Source: Paroedura picta
Lineage: Eukaryota; Chordata; Lepidosauria; Squamata; Gekkonidae
NCBI RefSeq assembly: GCF_049243985.1
Contig: NC_135372.1
Coordinates: 94,541,318 to 94,605,317 of the forward strand
Length of the DNA stretch: 64,000 bases
Reading direction: 5' to 3'
Below are positions 23,949 to 36,015 of this stretch, piece after piece. The number at the start of each line of letters is the position of its first letter. The first letter of the stretch is position 1. Made by a program: the position numbers and the translations under genes. The notes beneath the pieces were generated by a model. The model was not told the DNA's origin and searched no databases. It saw only the letters and a program-made list of their open reading frames with translations.

Positions 23949-25865
23949 CTGAAAAATATAGGGAAGGAACTTCAAATATCCCATGTCCTATTACTTTCAT
24001 GGGAAAACATGAGCAATAAAGCAGCAACAAAGCAAAGGCCACAGAACAATGTTTACTATAGGAATGACTGTTATCAAAAGCCAGACAGAGCAGTCAAATG
24101 GCCCCATAATCCAAGAATTTTGCCATTTTAAATGGAAGAGAGACTTGATGCTGGAGCTGTGACATGCACTTAATCTCTGCTCCTTATCTATGGGGAGAAA
24201 GACACACAGGGAGTTACTGCCACCACCCATTTGTCTAGAAACTGAGAGCCACTACTCATGAAATACATTAGGGTATTTTCTGGAAATGGTTTCATGTGTG
24301 CACATTTCTACTGAACAGAAAAATGACCACAGGGAGCAATCCCCACCACCATCTGCCTGAATCCCAGACAGGGACTGAAGCTGCAGTGGAAAGTTCCTTG
24401 CATCACTTCTGTCTCCAAGCAAACATGGCCTTAGATTCAACAAACTGTTTCCTCAGACAGACCTGCTCATGAATTAAGACCTACTGCTACAGCACAAAGT
24501 ACACCTCCCTCAAAATGCTGTTTTCTCACGGTCTCCTGTCCTTCAGGAGAAGCATTTCAGAGGGGCAATTTGAGCTGCAGGAGGGGAAGGAGAGAAAGTC
24601 ATGTTCTTCAGGCATAAATCCTTCTGTCTGTAGAAATGCTCCATTGAAGGCAACCCACAGAAACAAGGAACAAGCACTACCACCACTACCAAGGTTTGAG
24701 AGCTTCCAGATCCAAGAAAGGTGGTGGCACAAGCTACTACAGGGAGAAATACAATGTGGATAAACCACGTGAGCATACCACAGTCCTATGCCCCAATGTC
24801 ACAGGTTTTTCTCCAGGAAAAGCAACCCTTACACAATACAATTTCCCCCACAATGGAGAAATCAATGAGAATTATTATCTGACCTCACTGACAACATAAC
24901 TAAGAATACCAGAGTCCAAGGTAACAAAGGGGGAATGTGGTAGAGCTCTGAACTGAAACCAGGAGTGCCAAATTCTAAGATAGCACCCTATCAATACATG
25001 CAGGGCAGTCCCAGTGCCGCCCCCCACATACATACACATTAAAAAAATCTATTACCTGCTACCTTGTTTAAGGAATTTTTAAAAATCATGTGTGTGGGGG
25101 GGGGGTAATAGGAAGGGAGTAAGAAATAAAAAGGAAAAAAAACTTGTAGCCATCTGTACTTCAGTGCAGCCTAAATAAAGACAGTGGGTGGTGTAGTTCA
25201 ATGGCAAAGGATGGCAATACAAGCAGAGCTTTGAAAGTTACTGTATTAAGTAAATAAAATTGCAATCACCATTTTTACATAGATAATGAAAAACACAGCA
25301 CAGAAACATTTACAAGATGCAAATAAGACACCAGCAAGCACAATCTTGCATCACATGCTATCATGTATCACCTGCTATGATCTTTCAGCAAGATTGTATA
25401 TAGGAAAAAGGGGATATATGAATGGAGTGAAATTGGCTTAACAGAAATAGGGGGGAGGGGAATTAATGCAAACTGAACTGAATTAAAAACCTAAAGTTTA
25501 TGAAGATCTGAATGCATAAGCCCAATAATTGTTAGTCAAATTAAATGCATTAAATACTGACATATACAAAAAATGAACATATATTTGTTACAAAGTGATA
25601 GCCTCAATTAAGAATCAAATTGTACAGTGACAACCAAAAATTACCATTATTGACACTGACCATAAGCATTTTGGCCCACTGCTCTTCCTCAGTGCTCAAA
25701 CAACATGACATCACTATCAGCTCCTGGTTGCACTGAATTTTTATGACCAAGCAAGAAAGGTATACAATTGAACCATTACTGTATGGGAAACGTACCTGAT
25801 CATGGTAGCTAACTACCAAGAATGAGGCCTCTAATTAATATCTTTGCCTTTGGCCAGAGACAATA

Positions 25866-26648
25866 TTTTTTTTAATTATTATTTTATTTTTATGAAATAA
25901 GCAAAGTACAGAAGAGAAATCATGTAAAGGAATCTATAGAATAAATGCTATCATATTGCATTTTTCAGCTACTCATAGTGAACAAAATATCACTTCCCAG
26001 CATCACTTTTGTTAGAAACTCCACTAAAAATACTTCTCATTTGTTGTTATATAATGGCCCTTTACAGTAAAGAATACAGGAAGAAGATGCTTCTACTTGT
26101 CCACAAATTCTAGGAAAAAGCCCCAGTGATCACTGAATTCTTCCAATGGCCTTCTATTTACTAAGTTAGTCAGTTCTGCCAATGTAGCAAGTTCTCTAAC
26201 CATATCTAACTATATGTCCACACCAGGTAGTTCTTGTTGTTTCTGTCTTCAAGCAACTGAGAGCCTGGCTGCCACAGTTGCGGGGGGGGGGGGATTCTCT
26301 AGTATGTGTGGGGAGATTAGACAGAAAAGCACTTAAAAACATAAATTTAGGATACCAAAGAAACTTTATTTTTAAAATGTTCTCCATCACACCAGGTATT
26401 TTTATCCAGTACTTTTTGATACATTCACAAGACCACCACATATGAAAGAAGGAACCAATGGCATCATGACATCTCCAACACTTCCCATGAAGACTAGACA
26501 TTCTGCTTCTGCTTTTAGGAGTTACATACCATCTATAAAACATTCTATGCCAGTTCTCTCTCAGTAACTGACATTTTGATAATTTAACATTTTTATACCA
26601 ATAATTTAAAATTTTCATTGGTCTATTTGTGAGAAATGACTGTTCCAT
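25866..26648 (-). mobile_element. L1-type LINE 3' fragment (ORF2 C-terminus)
   Basis: The minus frame at 26196-26648 reads LSKCQLLRENWHRMFYRWYV, TPKSRSRMSS, KCWRCHD and FFHMWWSCECIKKYW. The W-x-x-x-[YF]RW-[YF]-x-TP...C-W-C...HMWW-x-C arrangement is the C-terminal region of L1 ORF2. A T-rich stretch at 25866-25895 would be its poly-A end. It is 5'-truncated. Confidence 0.7.
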
Positions 26649-26663
26649 CGTAATGGCAGGAGC

Positions 26664-26767
26664 CAGACTTGGATGCTTTAGGATGCTTAGGGCTGATCCT
26701 GCGTTGAGCAGGGGGTTGGACTAGATGGCCTGTATGGCCCCTTCCAACTCTATGATTCTATGATTCT
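26664..26767 (+). mobile_element. CR1 3'-end fragment
   Basis: GGGGGTTGGACTAGATGGCC, CCCCTTCCAACTCTATG and two GATTCTA tail repeats identify the CR1 3' terminus. It is about 100 bases, heavily 5'-truncated, next to the L1 fragment. Confidence 0.85.
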
Positions 26768-27188
26768 AAATCACTGAGGAATGCCAATGGGCAGAATAGA
26801 GTTGAGTGGGTAAAGATCATAAAGTATGAAAGATATCTGCATTCTTTGTGGAAGTTATTAGCCTAAGTGGCAAGTAAGAAAATAAGACTTTGTCGAAAGC
26901 AATACATGTCACCTCAGAACACTACAGAGAGGTGTCTTTACAAGTGTTACATAATAGGGGTCTCAGAAAAGAGCAAAACTGTACACAAGAACTATGTAAT
27001 GTGCAAATACTGGTCTTTTATTTATTATTATAATATTTATATACTGCCCTCCCTTGTGGCTTAGGAAGTTTTACATATAACATAGGAATAATACAATATA
27101 ATTCAACAACTCAAATAAATACAACAGTAGCAGTGGTTTCAATAACAGTTCAGTAACTTTTTCTACAACTATTCCAACACTATCTGAC

Positions 27189-27860
27189 TACAACAGAATC
27201 ACAGAATCATAGAGTTGGAAGGGGCCATACAGACCATCTAGTCCAAACCCCTGCTCAATGCAGGGTCAGCCCAAAGCATCCTAAAGCATCCAAGAAAAGT
27301 GTGCACCCAACCTTTGCTTGAAGACTGCCAATGAGGGGGAGCTTACCACCTCCTTAGGCAGCCTATTCTACTGCTGAACTACTCTAATTGTGAAAAAGTT
27401 TTCCTGATATCTAGCCTATATGGTGTCGTCTGCAAACTTGATGAGTAGTCCCTCGACCCCCTCATCAAGATCATTAATAAATATGTTAAAAAGTATCGGG
27501 CCGAGCCCCTAGCCCTGAGGTACCCCACTACTCACCTCCCTCCAGTCTGATGAAACACCATTGACAACAACTCTTTGAGTGCGGTTCTCTAACCAATTCC
27601 CTATCCACCTAACTATCTGAAAATCCAGATTTATCCATCAGAACATCATGGGGAACCTTATCAAAAGCTTTACTAAAATCCAAGTAAACGACATCAACCG
27701 AATTTCCACGATCCAGCAAACCTGTTACTTGGTCAAAAAAGGAAACCAGGTTGGTCTGACAGGACCTGTTAGAGACAAATCCATGCTGACTTCCTTGGAT
27801 CACCAAATTGTCCTCCAGATGTTTGCAGATCGCTCCCTTTAATATCTGTTCCATAACATA
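27189..27860 (-). mobile_element. CR1 LINE, 5'-truncated, with reverse transcriptase part
   Basis: The 3' end is the (reverse) AATCATAGAGTTGGAAGGGGCC motif at 27189. Further up, the minus frame at 27609-27854 reads NLVSFFDQVTGLLDRG, VDVVYLDFSKAFDKVPHDVL, the classic CR1 reverse transcriptase block. The stretch between carries internal decay. Confidence 0.85.
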
Positions 27861-27979
27861 ACTATGTCAACCAATTGACTATGGTCCCATAGGTTGGTCA
27901 ATTTGGGTTCTGTTTCTGGGGTTTCTGGGAGGCCCAGTAGATTTTGTTGGTTCAGTTGACCTCAATCAAGGAGCCAGCT

Positions 27980-28197
27980 AGGAGATTTCTAATCTGGTGA
28001 GCATGCTCCTCCACATGAAACTAGCTGGGTGACCTTGGCCTGGCAAAAGCACTGATAAGACTGTTCTGACCAAGCAGTAATATCAGGGCTCTCTCAGCCT
28101 CACCTACCTCACAGTGTGTCTGTTGTAGGGAGAGCAAAGGGAAGGCTGTAATGCTTATGATTCAAAGGTGGATATCATCTTTAAAATACCTTATCTT
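27980..28197 (+). mobile_element. tRNA-derived SINE (second family), copy 2
   Basis: Starts in the head (TCTAATCTGGTGAGCATGC), then CTAGCTGGGTGACCTTGGCC, AGTAATATCAGGGCTCTCTC and GTGTGTCTGTTGTAGGGAG. It is the same family as 58110-58397 but more diverged, with a degraded tail. Confidence 0.7.
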
Positions 28198-28543
28198 GAA
28201 GTTTTGGGTGGTAGATGAGAAAACAGCTTTCCAAGGAAACGGAGTTTGGAAACCACAAAGAAGAAAAGATGGGGAAAATCTCATCCATAATCTGACTTTT
28301 ATTTAGAGATTTTTTCCTATAAAATATAGAAGATAATTATAATAAATTATAATTGTAATATTGTACTGTATCATTTCTGCCCAGACCTGAACTATTTCAA
28401 AACTTTCTATTTCTGGTCCAAGATAGTGGTGATCCTGGAAATCTGCAATCAGGTTTCCTTATTCCCACCAGAGGACTGCATTCAGATTAGAACTATCACC
28501 AGTGGGGGGGGGCATAATTAACATTCCCTAAACCCTTTCCTAA

Positions 28544-28823
28544 GAGCCTCTTGTGGCGCAGAGTGGTAAGGCAGCCGTCTGAAAGCTTTGCCCATAAGGC
28601 TGGGAGTTCAATCCCAGCAGCCGGCTCAAGGTTGACTCAGCCTTCCATCCTTCCGAGGTCGGTAAAATGAGTACCCAGCTTGCTGGGGGGTAAACGGTCA
28701 TGACTGGGGAAGGCACTGGCAAACCACCCCGTATTGAGTCTGCCATGAAAACGCTAGAGGGCGTCACTCCAAGGGTCAGACATGACTCGGTGCTTGCACA
28801 GGGGATACCTTTACCTTTACCTT
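28544..28823 (+). mobile_element. Sauria-type SINE, copy 3
   Basis: Full-length and ends in ACCTTT repeats. It is flanked by a perfect 15-base duplication, TAAACCCTTTCCTAA, at 28529-28543 and 28824-28838. Nearly identical to the 14388 copy. Confidence 0.92.
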
Positions 28824-29123
28824 TAAACCCTTTCCTAATCCCCATCTCCCACCCTGGAGCTACTATTTGGCCTGTGAGAGCAAAAGCACAAATACCCATT
28901 TTGCAGGAATAAAATGAAAAGTAATTAAATTTTACCAAAGCCGGAGTTACAGTCTGGGACTCCTTGAACTAAATTCAGATCACTTATCTTTTCCCAGGAG
29001 AACAATGTGATCAAGGAACCATATGGCTGATGCAACAATAACGGTAATTTTTAAAGCTCTTTGAAATAAAAACATCAAGTTCACTTTGAAAACTGTATTT
29101 TCGAGAAGGGAAATAAAGGTCAC

Positions 29124-29179
29124 CTCGTCCAATGTTAACAAAAACCACATGGGGCTTTGGGATTCCCAGCCTATTCACC
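29124..29179 (-). CDS. C6orf89: Probable C6orf89 exon (VNRLGIPKPHVVFVNIGR)
   Basis: A strong pyrimidine tract ending CTTGGAAG precedes this short exon. Its single leading base completes the Arg codon left open by the 33024 exon, giving R then VNRLGIPKPHVVFVNIGR. Human has RPLNRSQMLRELFPVFTHLP at this position, so the Asn-Arg pair and the hydrophobic pattern agree. The best donor is GAG|GTGACC at 29123, phase 1. The frame stays open beyond it (YFPSRKYSFQSE), and a weaker exit at 29074 would give a 106-base exon ending in phase 0. The call rests on phase and a short match, so it is moderate at best. Confidence 0.45.
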
Positions 29180-30639
29180 CTTCCAAGAAAAGGGAGGGGA
29201 GTGATACATTTTAGAAATCCCAATGTGGGGATCTGCCATGATTCATAGTTTGATAGCATGTACCCAAACTGTCCATCACAAGTACAAGAAGTGAGAATAG
29301 CACTGAGTGATACAGAACATTATAATAATAATAATAATAATATTTTATTTCTAACCCACCCTTCCCCAAGGCTCAGGGAACGTAACAGCATATATAAAAA
29401 CAGTGATAAAACAATAATAAATAATAACACTTGATATTTTAAAACATTGTACTTCCAAGTTGGTTCAAAACCATTCTCTAATTTCCCAGTGGGGGTGGTA
29501 CCAATTTCAAATACAGTGAAGCTTGGCTGGTGTTTTGGGCAGGGAGACCAGAATTCTGGTGTCATTTCTGGCCTCAATTGAAGACCTAGCAGAAAAAGCT
29601 GTTTTACAAGCCCTGCAGAACTGTCCCAAGTCTCACAGGGCCCTAATCTCTCCGGGGAAAGTGTTCCCTGATCAAAGCCAGTTTGATATACTTGGGGCTG
29701 GGGATATTGATCAAGGTTCTGTTGACTTGATCTTAGGTTCTTTTGGAGGACATTAAGGGAGAAGGTAGTCCTGGAAGTATGAAGGTCCAAGACCATTTAG
29801 GGCTTTGTAAATCGTAACCAGCACCTCAAACCTCATCCAGTCTTCAATACAGAGCCAATGCAGCTGGGAGAGCACAGGTCAAATATGCGCTCTCCACTGG
29901 CTTGCAGTAAGGACCCTCACCGCTGCATTCTGGACCAGTTTAAGTTTCTGGAGCAGTTTCAAGGACAGCCCTGCCTTGAGTTAATTGCAGTACTCCAGTA
30001 TAGAAGTGACCATTGCATGGATCACAGTAGCTAGGTCAGATGCTGATAAGTCAGGTGCTAGTTGCCACGCCTGGCAATTATGGTAAAATACCTGGCAGGC
30101 AACATTTGTGACCTGGATCTCCATTGATAAGGAGTCCAGAGTCACACCCAGACTCCTGACAGTGGTTGAAGTTGTTAATTGGACTCTGTCAAGACCCAAG
30201 CGTTGCACTGTCTCACCTGGAGCTTGCCAACCCAGTCAGAGGATCTCTGTCTTAGCTGGTTTCATCTTTAGTCAAATCCACTTAAGTCAGTCCACCAAAA
30301 CCTCCAGACAGCTGACCAATGAGTCTGGTGGTATAGGCAGATGGCCATCCAGCATATTGATGGCAACCCAGCCCAAAACTCTAGACTAACTGGGCCAGGG
30401 GGTACATATAGATGTTAATAACATTGCAGAGAGAATGGATTCCTGTGGGACCCTGCATATTAGAGCAGGACATTGGAAGGTTCTCTCCCCTGGCATCACT
30501 CTCTGTCTGCAGCCCTGGAGACAGGGTTGCAGCCATTTATAGGCTGCACTTCCTATCTCTGTGTTGGCAAGGCATTGGGCAAGCAACCCATGATCAACTG
30601 TGTCAAACACTATTATTTGATCTAAGGACCCCATCAAGG

Positions 30640-30948
30640 ACCCCTTCCCAAAGTCTATTAAAGTCTACAAGAGTCTATTAGACCTGCACCCACTCACTCC
30701 TAGCGGAAGAAGACTTGGCCTCGGTCTGAACCATCTGAATGAGGTGGGATGGGATAGATTACTGGTGTTTTTTTACCACTTGCTTGTTTTTTTTGTAAAT
30801 TGGGGTTTTATGGGATTTTATTGTAATTTAATGTTTTATTCTGTGAACTGCCACGGGTTCCTAGAAATTGCAGCGGTATATAAATCAAAATGATGGATGG
30901 ATGGATGGATGGATGGATGGATGGATGGATGGATGGATGGATGGATAG
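30640..30948 (+). mobile_element. LINE 3'-end insertion nested in the minus-strand LINE, with (GATG)n tail
   Basis: A plus-strand segment ends ATTGCAGCGGTATATAAATC followed by about 13 copies of GATG. It separates the DLGGS part of the older reverse transcriptase (right) from FDTVDHGLL (left), so it inserted later. The left edge is approximate. Confidence 0.6.
30892..30948. repeat. (GATG)n microsatellite
   Basis: About 13 uninterrupted tetranucleotide units grown from the LINE tail. Likely polymorphic. Confidence 0.9.
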
Positions 30949-33023
30949 CAGCAGCAGCACTGACCCACCTAGATCCTACTGTCTCTGGAGACAGTCCATG
31001 AGGGTAACCAGAGTCGTCTCCACCCCGTGGCCAAGTCAGAAGCCAAACTGAAATTGTTCAAGAGCTAATATTTTCTTCAGGAAGCTCTGAAGCTGTTAAG
31101 CAACCTCCTGCTCAACTGCCTTGCCCAGGAACAGCAGATGTAAAAGTGGATGGTAATTGATTGGGTCAGAGGAATCCAAATTGGACTTTTTCAGAAGTGG
31201 CCTAACCACAGCCTCCTTTATTCTCTCTGAGAAAGTTCCTGATGTATGGGACAAATTGATAATCTCCCAGAGAGGGACCTGGATCTCCTCAGCACTGGCT
31301 TTCACCAGCCATGAGCACTGGCTTTCACCACAATGGCCAAGGAGAAAAGACTCAAATGGTCCAAAATCAGATCCTGAGACAGCAAAGGGGCCTCCAGTTC
31401 CCTGATACTGTCAAAACAGGTGGATATATCATGGCAGAACAACAAGATCTTCTCCATGAAAAAGATTGCAAAAAAAGCCTCACAGCTAATATCCAACTGT
31501 GAACTTTGGGACAATCCTGTAACCAAGGACATCAGAGTTTGAACTGTTTTAAATAACTGAACCAGAAAAGAGCAAGCGGAGGTAAACTCTCTTTGTGGCC
31601 TTTGTTGCCATCTCATAAGCATCATATAGATTTTCTTGCGGCTTTGTCACAGGTTTTCTACCAAATTCACTCTAGTTCCTGTTTCCTCTTGTGCAGCTCC
31701 TGTGTATAACACAGAGATAGCTTGGGACAGGAATAGTGGGAGCGTTAGGGAGCAATTTCATTGATGGCTTTAGAAAGGCGGCTATGTCAGTCTTCCACAC
31801 CAGCTCATTGAGCAAATCACTGGGAGCTTTGGACCTGTAGAGTCTTTCAGAAACCAACTGGATCCATCAGCTCTTTGGGCAAGCATAAATCTGCTCTCTG
31901 CCTATATTCCACAAACATGGCATGCCCCAATTTAATTCCAAGTATAAAATCTTCCTGCTCCTATGTGCAAACAATTGAGTTCTCTCTTCTAGCCCAGTCA
32001 CAAAAAGGGTGCCAACAGCAATGTTCATCTACCTACCGCTATACATGTATTGTGAAGTGGATGCTGAAGGCTACATGAATAAGGGTCAGTGGCATCAAGA
32101 TGATGTCACTGCAAATGCCCAAAAATGGGGGAGGGAAGCTTCTGCATAATATATGTTTGTAATCACTCATCCTCCAGGTTTTCTTTGTTCACTGCATAGT
32201 TCCCTAAATCTGCTTTGGTACAATATTTCCAGAAATATCATAGTAAAATCAGGTTAGGGATCAGCATGCATGAAAAGCAGTAATTTCATTAACAGTAACC
32301 TCTGCAATGATTTAAAGATCAGTGACTTCTGAGAAACTAAAACCTCATTTGCTTGCACTTTCCCATGCTCTGCCTCAATGAAGTGACGCATTGTAGGCTG
32401 TTCATTCCCAAGAATTCAGTGCAAATAATCCATCCATTAAAATTTGGGTGTGGAATGCTACAGACTATTTGGAGGGGGAGCATATTCCATCCATAATGAG
32501 AGAGTTGCCTGAATCCAAATGTTACCTGTAGACTGCTGCAGCTGACTCTTACTAGGTCTCAGTGTACACCAATGACACCATTAGTATGTACCAGGAGCTG
32601 CACAGTGTGAACTTGTACCCTCCCTATTGTGCCTGGGAACAGGTGGAAGGCCTGATTCACACTTTACAGGGCACAGGAGCCACAGACACACCTAGGCCAT
32701 ACTGTTGGCAGCTCGTGCAAAGTCAAAGCAAAGCCTAAAGGTATGGGTCAATCTCCAGAATCAGGTGGAAACCACAACAGTTTTAATGAGTCCTCCCAAT
32801 CCATTCCTATATATGCCAAATTCCGAACTTGACTGAAACAGATTTAGACATCTACATAAATTAGACATCTACAGGGGCAATAATTCCACTGTGATCATGT
32901 CTAGTGTTTTCCCCATTTCCCACAGACCTTTGGAAAATCACTGTGTGTCCCTCATCAGGGAATGCAGCCAGATCTGTCCTAGAAAGAGGCAGGATATAAC
33001 TTCAGAACTCCACTCAAACTCAC

Positions 33024-33163
33024 CTGAAAAGGTGAAATGGAAGACCCTGCCCAGGTTGGCTGTTCTTGACTTCAGTAGAATCTTCATGTATCAAAAAATT
33101 TATCAGATCAGGGTATAGAGACTGAAAATGCTTCATTTCATCATAAGATCGATACTGTCCTGT
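33024..33163 (-). CDS. C6orf89: C6orf89 luminal exon (TGQYRS...HFQSLYPD)
   Basis: This 140-base exon lies only 107 bases beyond the previous one. It reads TGQYRSYDEMKHFQSLYPDL and ends GLPFHLF plus AG (phase 2). Human has TGKPLLEEEIQHFLCQYPEA and ends WFPFPYPW. The TG start, the HF...YP core and the total length (46 against 47 codons) agree, but the human WWRCFPERW block is not conserved. The acceptor is TGTTTCTCACAAG and the donor is CAG|GTGAGT (intron starts at 33023). Confidence 0.65.
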
Positions 33164-33270
33164 CTTGTGAGAAACACAGTAGATGAAATAATATTTATAA
33201 GAGCTACCTTTTCTCACATGTCTAAGGAATGTATCACCTTCTATTATATATCCCACAGTATAAAATTTAC

Positions 33271-33422
33271 CTTGATGACAAGAGGCTGAGATCGCAGAAG
33301 ATTTTCAGATAACTGTCCTAGGTCAGCTGCCACCCCAAGTTTTTTCATGAAACAACAGCAAGAGCAATTAGCAGGCAGAGAAACATTCCATCTGCAATCC
33401 AGGCTCCACCAGTCTTGACATT
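33271..33422 (-). CDS. C6orf89: C6orf89 luminal exon with DWWSLDC and PANCSCC motifs
   Basis: The 152-base exon starts in phase 1 and ends in phase 0. Translation includes CQDWWSLDC, LPANCSCC and, at its end, SQPLVIK. These align with human FDPWWTNDC, IPANCTGC and LHPLVIK at nearly the same spacing. The acceptor is TTCTCTTCAAAG with a good pyrimidine tract, and the donor is AAG|GTAAAT. Outside the Trp, Cys and PLVIK anchors the sequence is strongly diverged from human. Human has about 16 extra residues (around GGDEDRPFPD) before DPWW. Since both flanking phases are 1, a symmetrical small exon may be hidden in the 15.9-kb intron to the right, or it may be absent. Confidence 0.75.
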
Positions 33423-35817
33423 CTTTGAAGAGAAAGGACATAAAAGGTTTGTGAACTCTTAAGATGTCACTTAAGCAAATAACAATGAGTTCCAAACATT
33501 ATACTTGTCAGCACCAAGCCTGAGGTGGAATATCATGAAATTACAAATAAGTTCCAAAGCTAATTCACTGAATAGGAACTTTTAAGCTTGATATGAACAC
33601 CAAAAAGGTAGGGGAACAGGAACCACATGGAGGATCTCAGATGGAGAGCACACCACACATACTTCCAGTCTATCTTCTCTTAGTTCAATTTTCTCTTAAT
33701 GTAGATATCAAGGAAGTCTTTTCTATTCTTTTACTTTGTAAGATGTACTTTCTCTTTAAGAGACAAAGTAAGCCACTGAGATCTATTACATGCAGCTTAT
33801 TAATCTGCAACCTGAATGCTGCATTTCATGTGCCACCACTGAAATGTGGCTAAGACAGATGGGATGTTTGTTTTTGGAAAATTTTCATCAGAACTTCTTA
33901 GGAAAGGCTGCTTGATCATGACATTCAATTCCACTTAGGTATGAATTCGCATGCATGCACACACATACACGCACACACACACACTTCTTGTTTCAAGCAA
34001 GCATAAAAACAACTTCATTGTGTATTTCCTATTCCCAGAACTCAGGGCAGAAAATCATCCTCTCCTTCCCTGGCAGGTCAAATTCAAAGTTAGGAAAAAT
34101 GCATTTGGCAATGATGGAAAGTAAAGGCTTGAAGAATCACTTTCTGTGACAGGCTGGGTTTACCACTGCCACTTTCTCAGTGCTCTGTCACTACAATCTA
34201 GGCCCAAAGCACACTAATTATGGTAGTGAAAGGCCAATAAAGACACTGCTAACTACTTTGGCATCCCTGACAACTGTTTCAGAAGATTTACACAATTTGT
34301 CACGCCTAGACTTAGCACTAGAGAGTAGCACAAAACTCTTTGTCTGGCTATACATTAATTATACTTATCAAATAGGGCTCGATTTTGCTTTGCAGCCAAC
34401 TTGGGGCATTTGCATTCTCAACTGCACAATTCAAGAGATTTATGCATGGTATAATGAACTGAACACTCAAAAAAGTATTCCAAATAGGCTTTTTTGTTTA
34501 AAAAAAACACTTTAATTAATCTGAGATTTATTGTTGAGGGTGCTGATTTGCGTATTAGAGCATGAGTGACCTGCATGAAAAATGTACTGAAAGGGAGGGT
34601 CTGGGTTGTATTTGGACACTGAGAAAAAAGGGGTGACTGACAGATGAATAATAGGCTGAGCAAAGAGCAGGGACAATGCACATGCACGAGTACACAAGAG
34701 AAGGAACTGGAGCTTTACAAAAGTATTCGCCTTCTCTTTTTTTCCAATTACGCTCCCGCATTCCTTTTAGATTATCACTCTTCCCAGGCACACTCAAGAA
34801 TTATTTGGGCATTAAGTGCAGCAGACCTTGTATGTGATCAGCTTGTAAATTCACAGAAATGTCTTGCACAAACGCTGCTTGCATACTGTCATTACAGCAA
34901 ATGCATTAACATGCAAGTAATTGTTTCTTGACTAATGTCATCACATAAATGAAGAGTAGCACAGTACATGTCACAAAGACACTCAAAAATTTTATAAGTT
35001 TGCATGTAAGAGTTTAGTCATCATGAAGTATTTTGTGACAATAAGCCACAAATCTCCAAAGCTGTGCGTGTGTTCATTACCTGGAATACCAAACCTTTAA
35101 AATTTCCAGTAGTCAACAGGGGCCACCAAAGACTCCACACTTTGAGAATAACAAATCCTGTTTGTAGCCCTCATGGTTATAGATCGTCATGATGGAGCTT
35201 CTAATAGCCAAAGCATGAAACATCTTCATTCATCATAAAAGCTAGCTGCAACCCATGGCCCACCTGGTTTGTTTACTTCTGCATCTACATATTAATTTAC
35301 CACTAGTACAATGCTTTTAGCCTCAACAACGATCCCTCAACTTCAGCACTATAAGTATGGACTACTGCTGCCTATAAAACAATGCATTTGTCTGATAGGC
35401 TGTCAAAAGCCACCAGTTATAGCCAAAGTTTCCTCCTGCTGTGTGTTTTCTTCCTATTTACAGCATTTCTATTTGAGAATCTGTATGGGCAGTCAGTGAA
35501 AGATTTGCCTGGACTTTCAAGAAACCATTTAAATCTTACTGAAACAGAGGAAATCACGAAATACAGCAAATGATAAAGTGTATACATTATATTTTATTCA
35601 AACACTTTTGTAGGCATGGAGAACAGCTATAATTTCTACCCATTACATAATGCCAGTGGAATAGCTGGAAGAACAGATGGCGTCTTTCAGATCTGGGCAT
35701 TAATATAAAACTTTACAGGCCTATTCCTTGCTGTTCTGATTAGAAATCCACACCATAAATAAGAATGAGGATAGAATGCACTGCTGCTAAAGCAGGCAAG
35801 AATGTGACAGGTAACAG

Positions 35818-36015
35818 TCAGTGTGATGTAGCAGTTAAGATGCCAGATTATGATCAGGCAAACCCAGGTTCAAATTCCCACTCCAGCATGGAAGCTTGTT
35901 GGGTGACATTGAGTCAGTCACACTCTGCCTAACCTAAGCAAAAAGGGTTGTCATGAGGATGAAAATGGAGGAGGAAAGAACGTAGTCACTGGGGAGAAAA
36001 GCAAGGTATAAACAA
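35818..36015 (+). mobile_element. tRNA-derived SINE, old copy
   Basis: AGTGTGATGTAGCAGTTAAG followed by a B-box-like GGTTCAAATTCCC, TTGGGTGACATTGAGTCAGTCAC and GGTTGTCATGAGGATGAAA. The A and B boxes keep tRNA-like spacing. It is related to, but distinct from, the 58110 family. Confidence 0.6.

Larger units (their letters stand above)
29322..31865 (-). mobile_element. L2/CR1-group LINE, minus strand, decayed
   Basis: The (AAT)n tail at 29322-29342 and the terminal GGTTAGAAATAAAAT mark the 3' end. Upstream pieces on the minus strand include RSLGVTLDSLSMEIQVTN, SDLATVIHAMVTSILEYCN, FDTVDHGLLAQCL, KWLQPCLQGCRQRV, ICRVPQESILS and KEAVVRPLLKKSNLDSSDP, in the order expected for reverse transcriptase read right to left. 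The polymerase is interrupted by stops and frame changes and by a plus-strand insertion at about 30640-30948. The 5' end is truncated. Confidence 0.82.
22830..33023 (-). other. C6orf89: C6orf89 introns between 22.8 and 33.0 kb
   Basis: Apart from the listed exons, this contains an L1 fragment, two CR1 pieces, a SINE of each tRNA-derived family and the large L2-like copy. One small exon, equivalent to human KDASLNKCFFLHPEPVVG, should lie between 23.95 and 29.12 kb but was not found. About 23460-23490 is T/C-rich simple sequence. Confidence 0.6.

Noticed and set aside
24526-24776. Minus frames considered as the missing C6orf89 exon
   Set aside because: No match to the human LNKCFFLHPEP region and no suitable phase and splice sites.
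25604-25819. Minus frame with STEEEQWAKMLMVS considered as an exon
   Set aside because: No resemblance to C6orf89 and splice phases do not fit. It is likely an interspersed repeat or chance.
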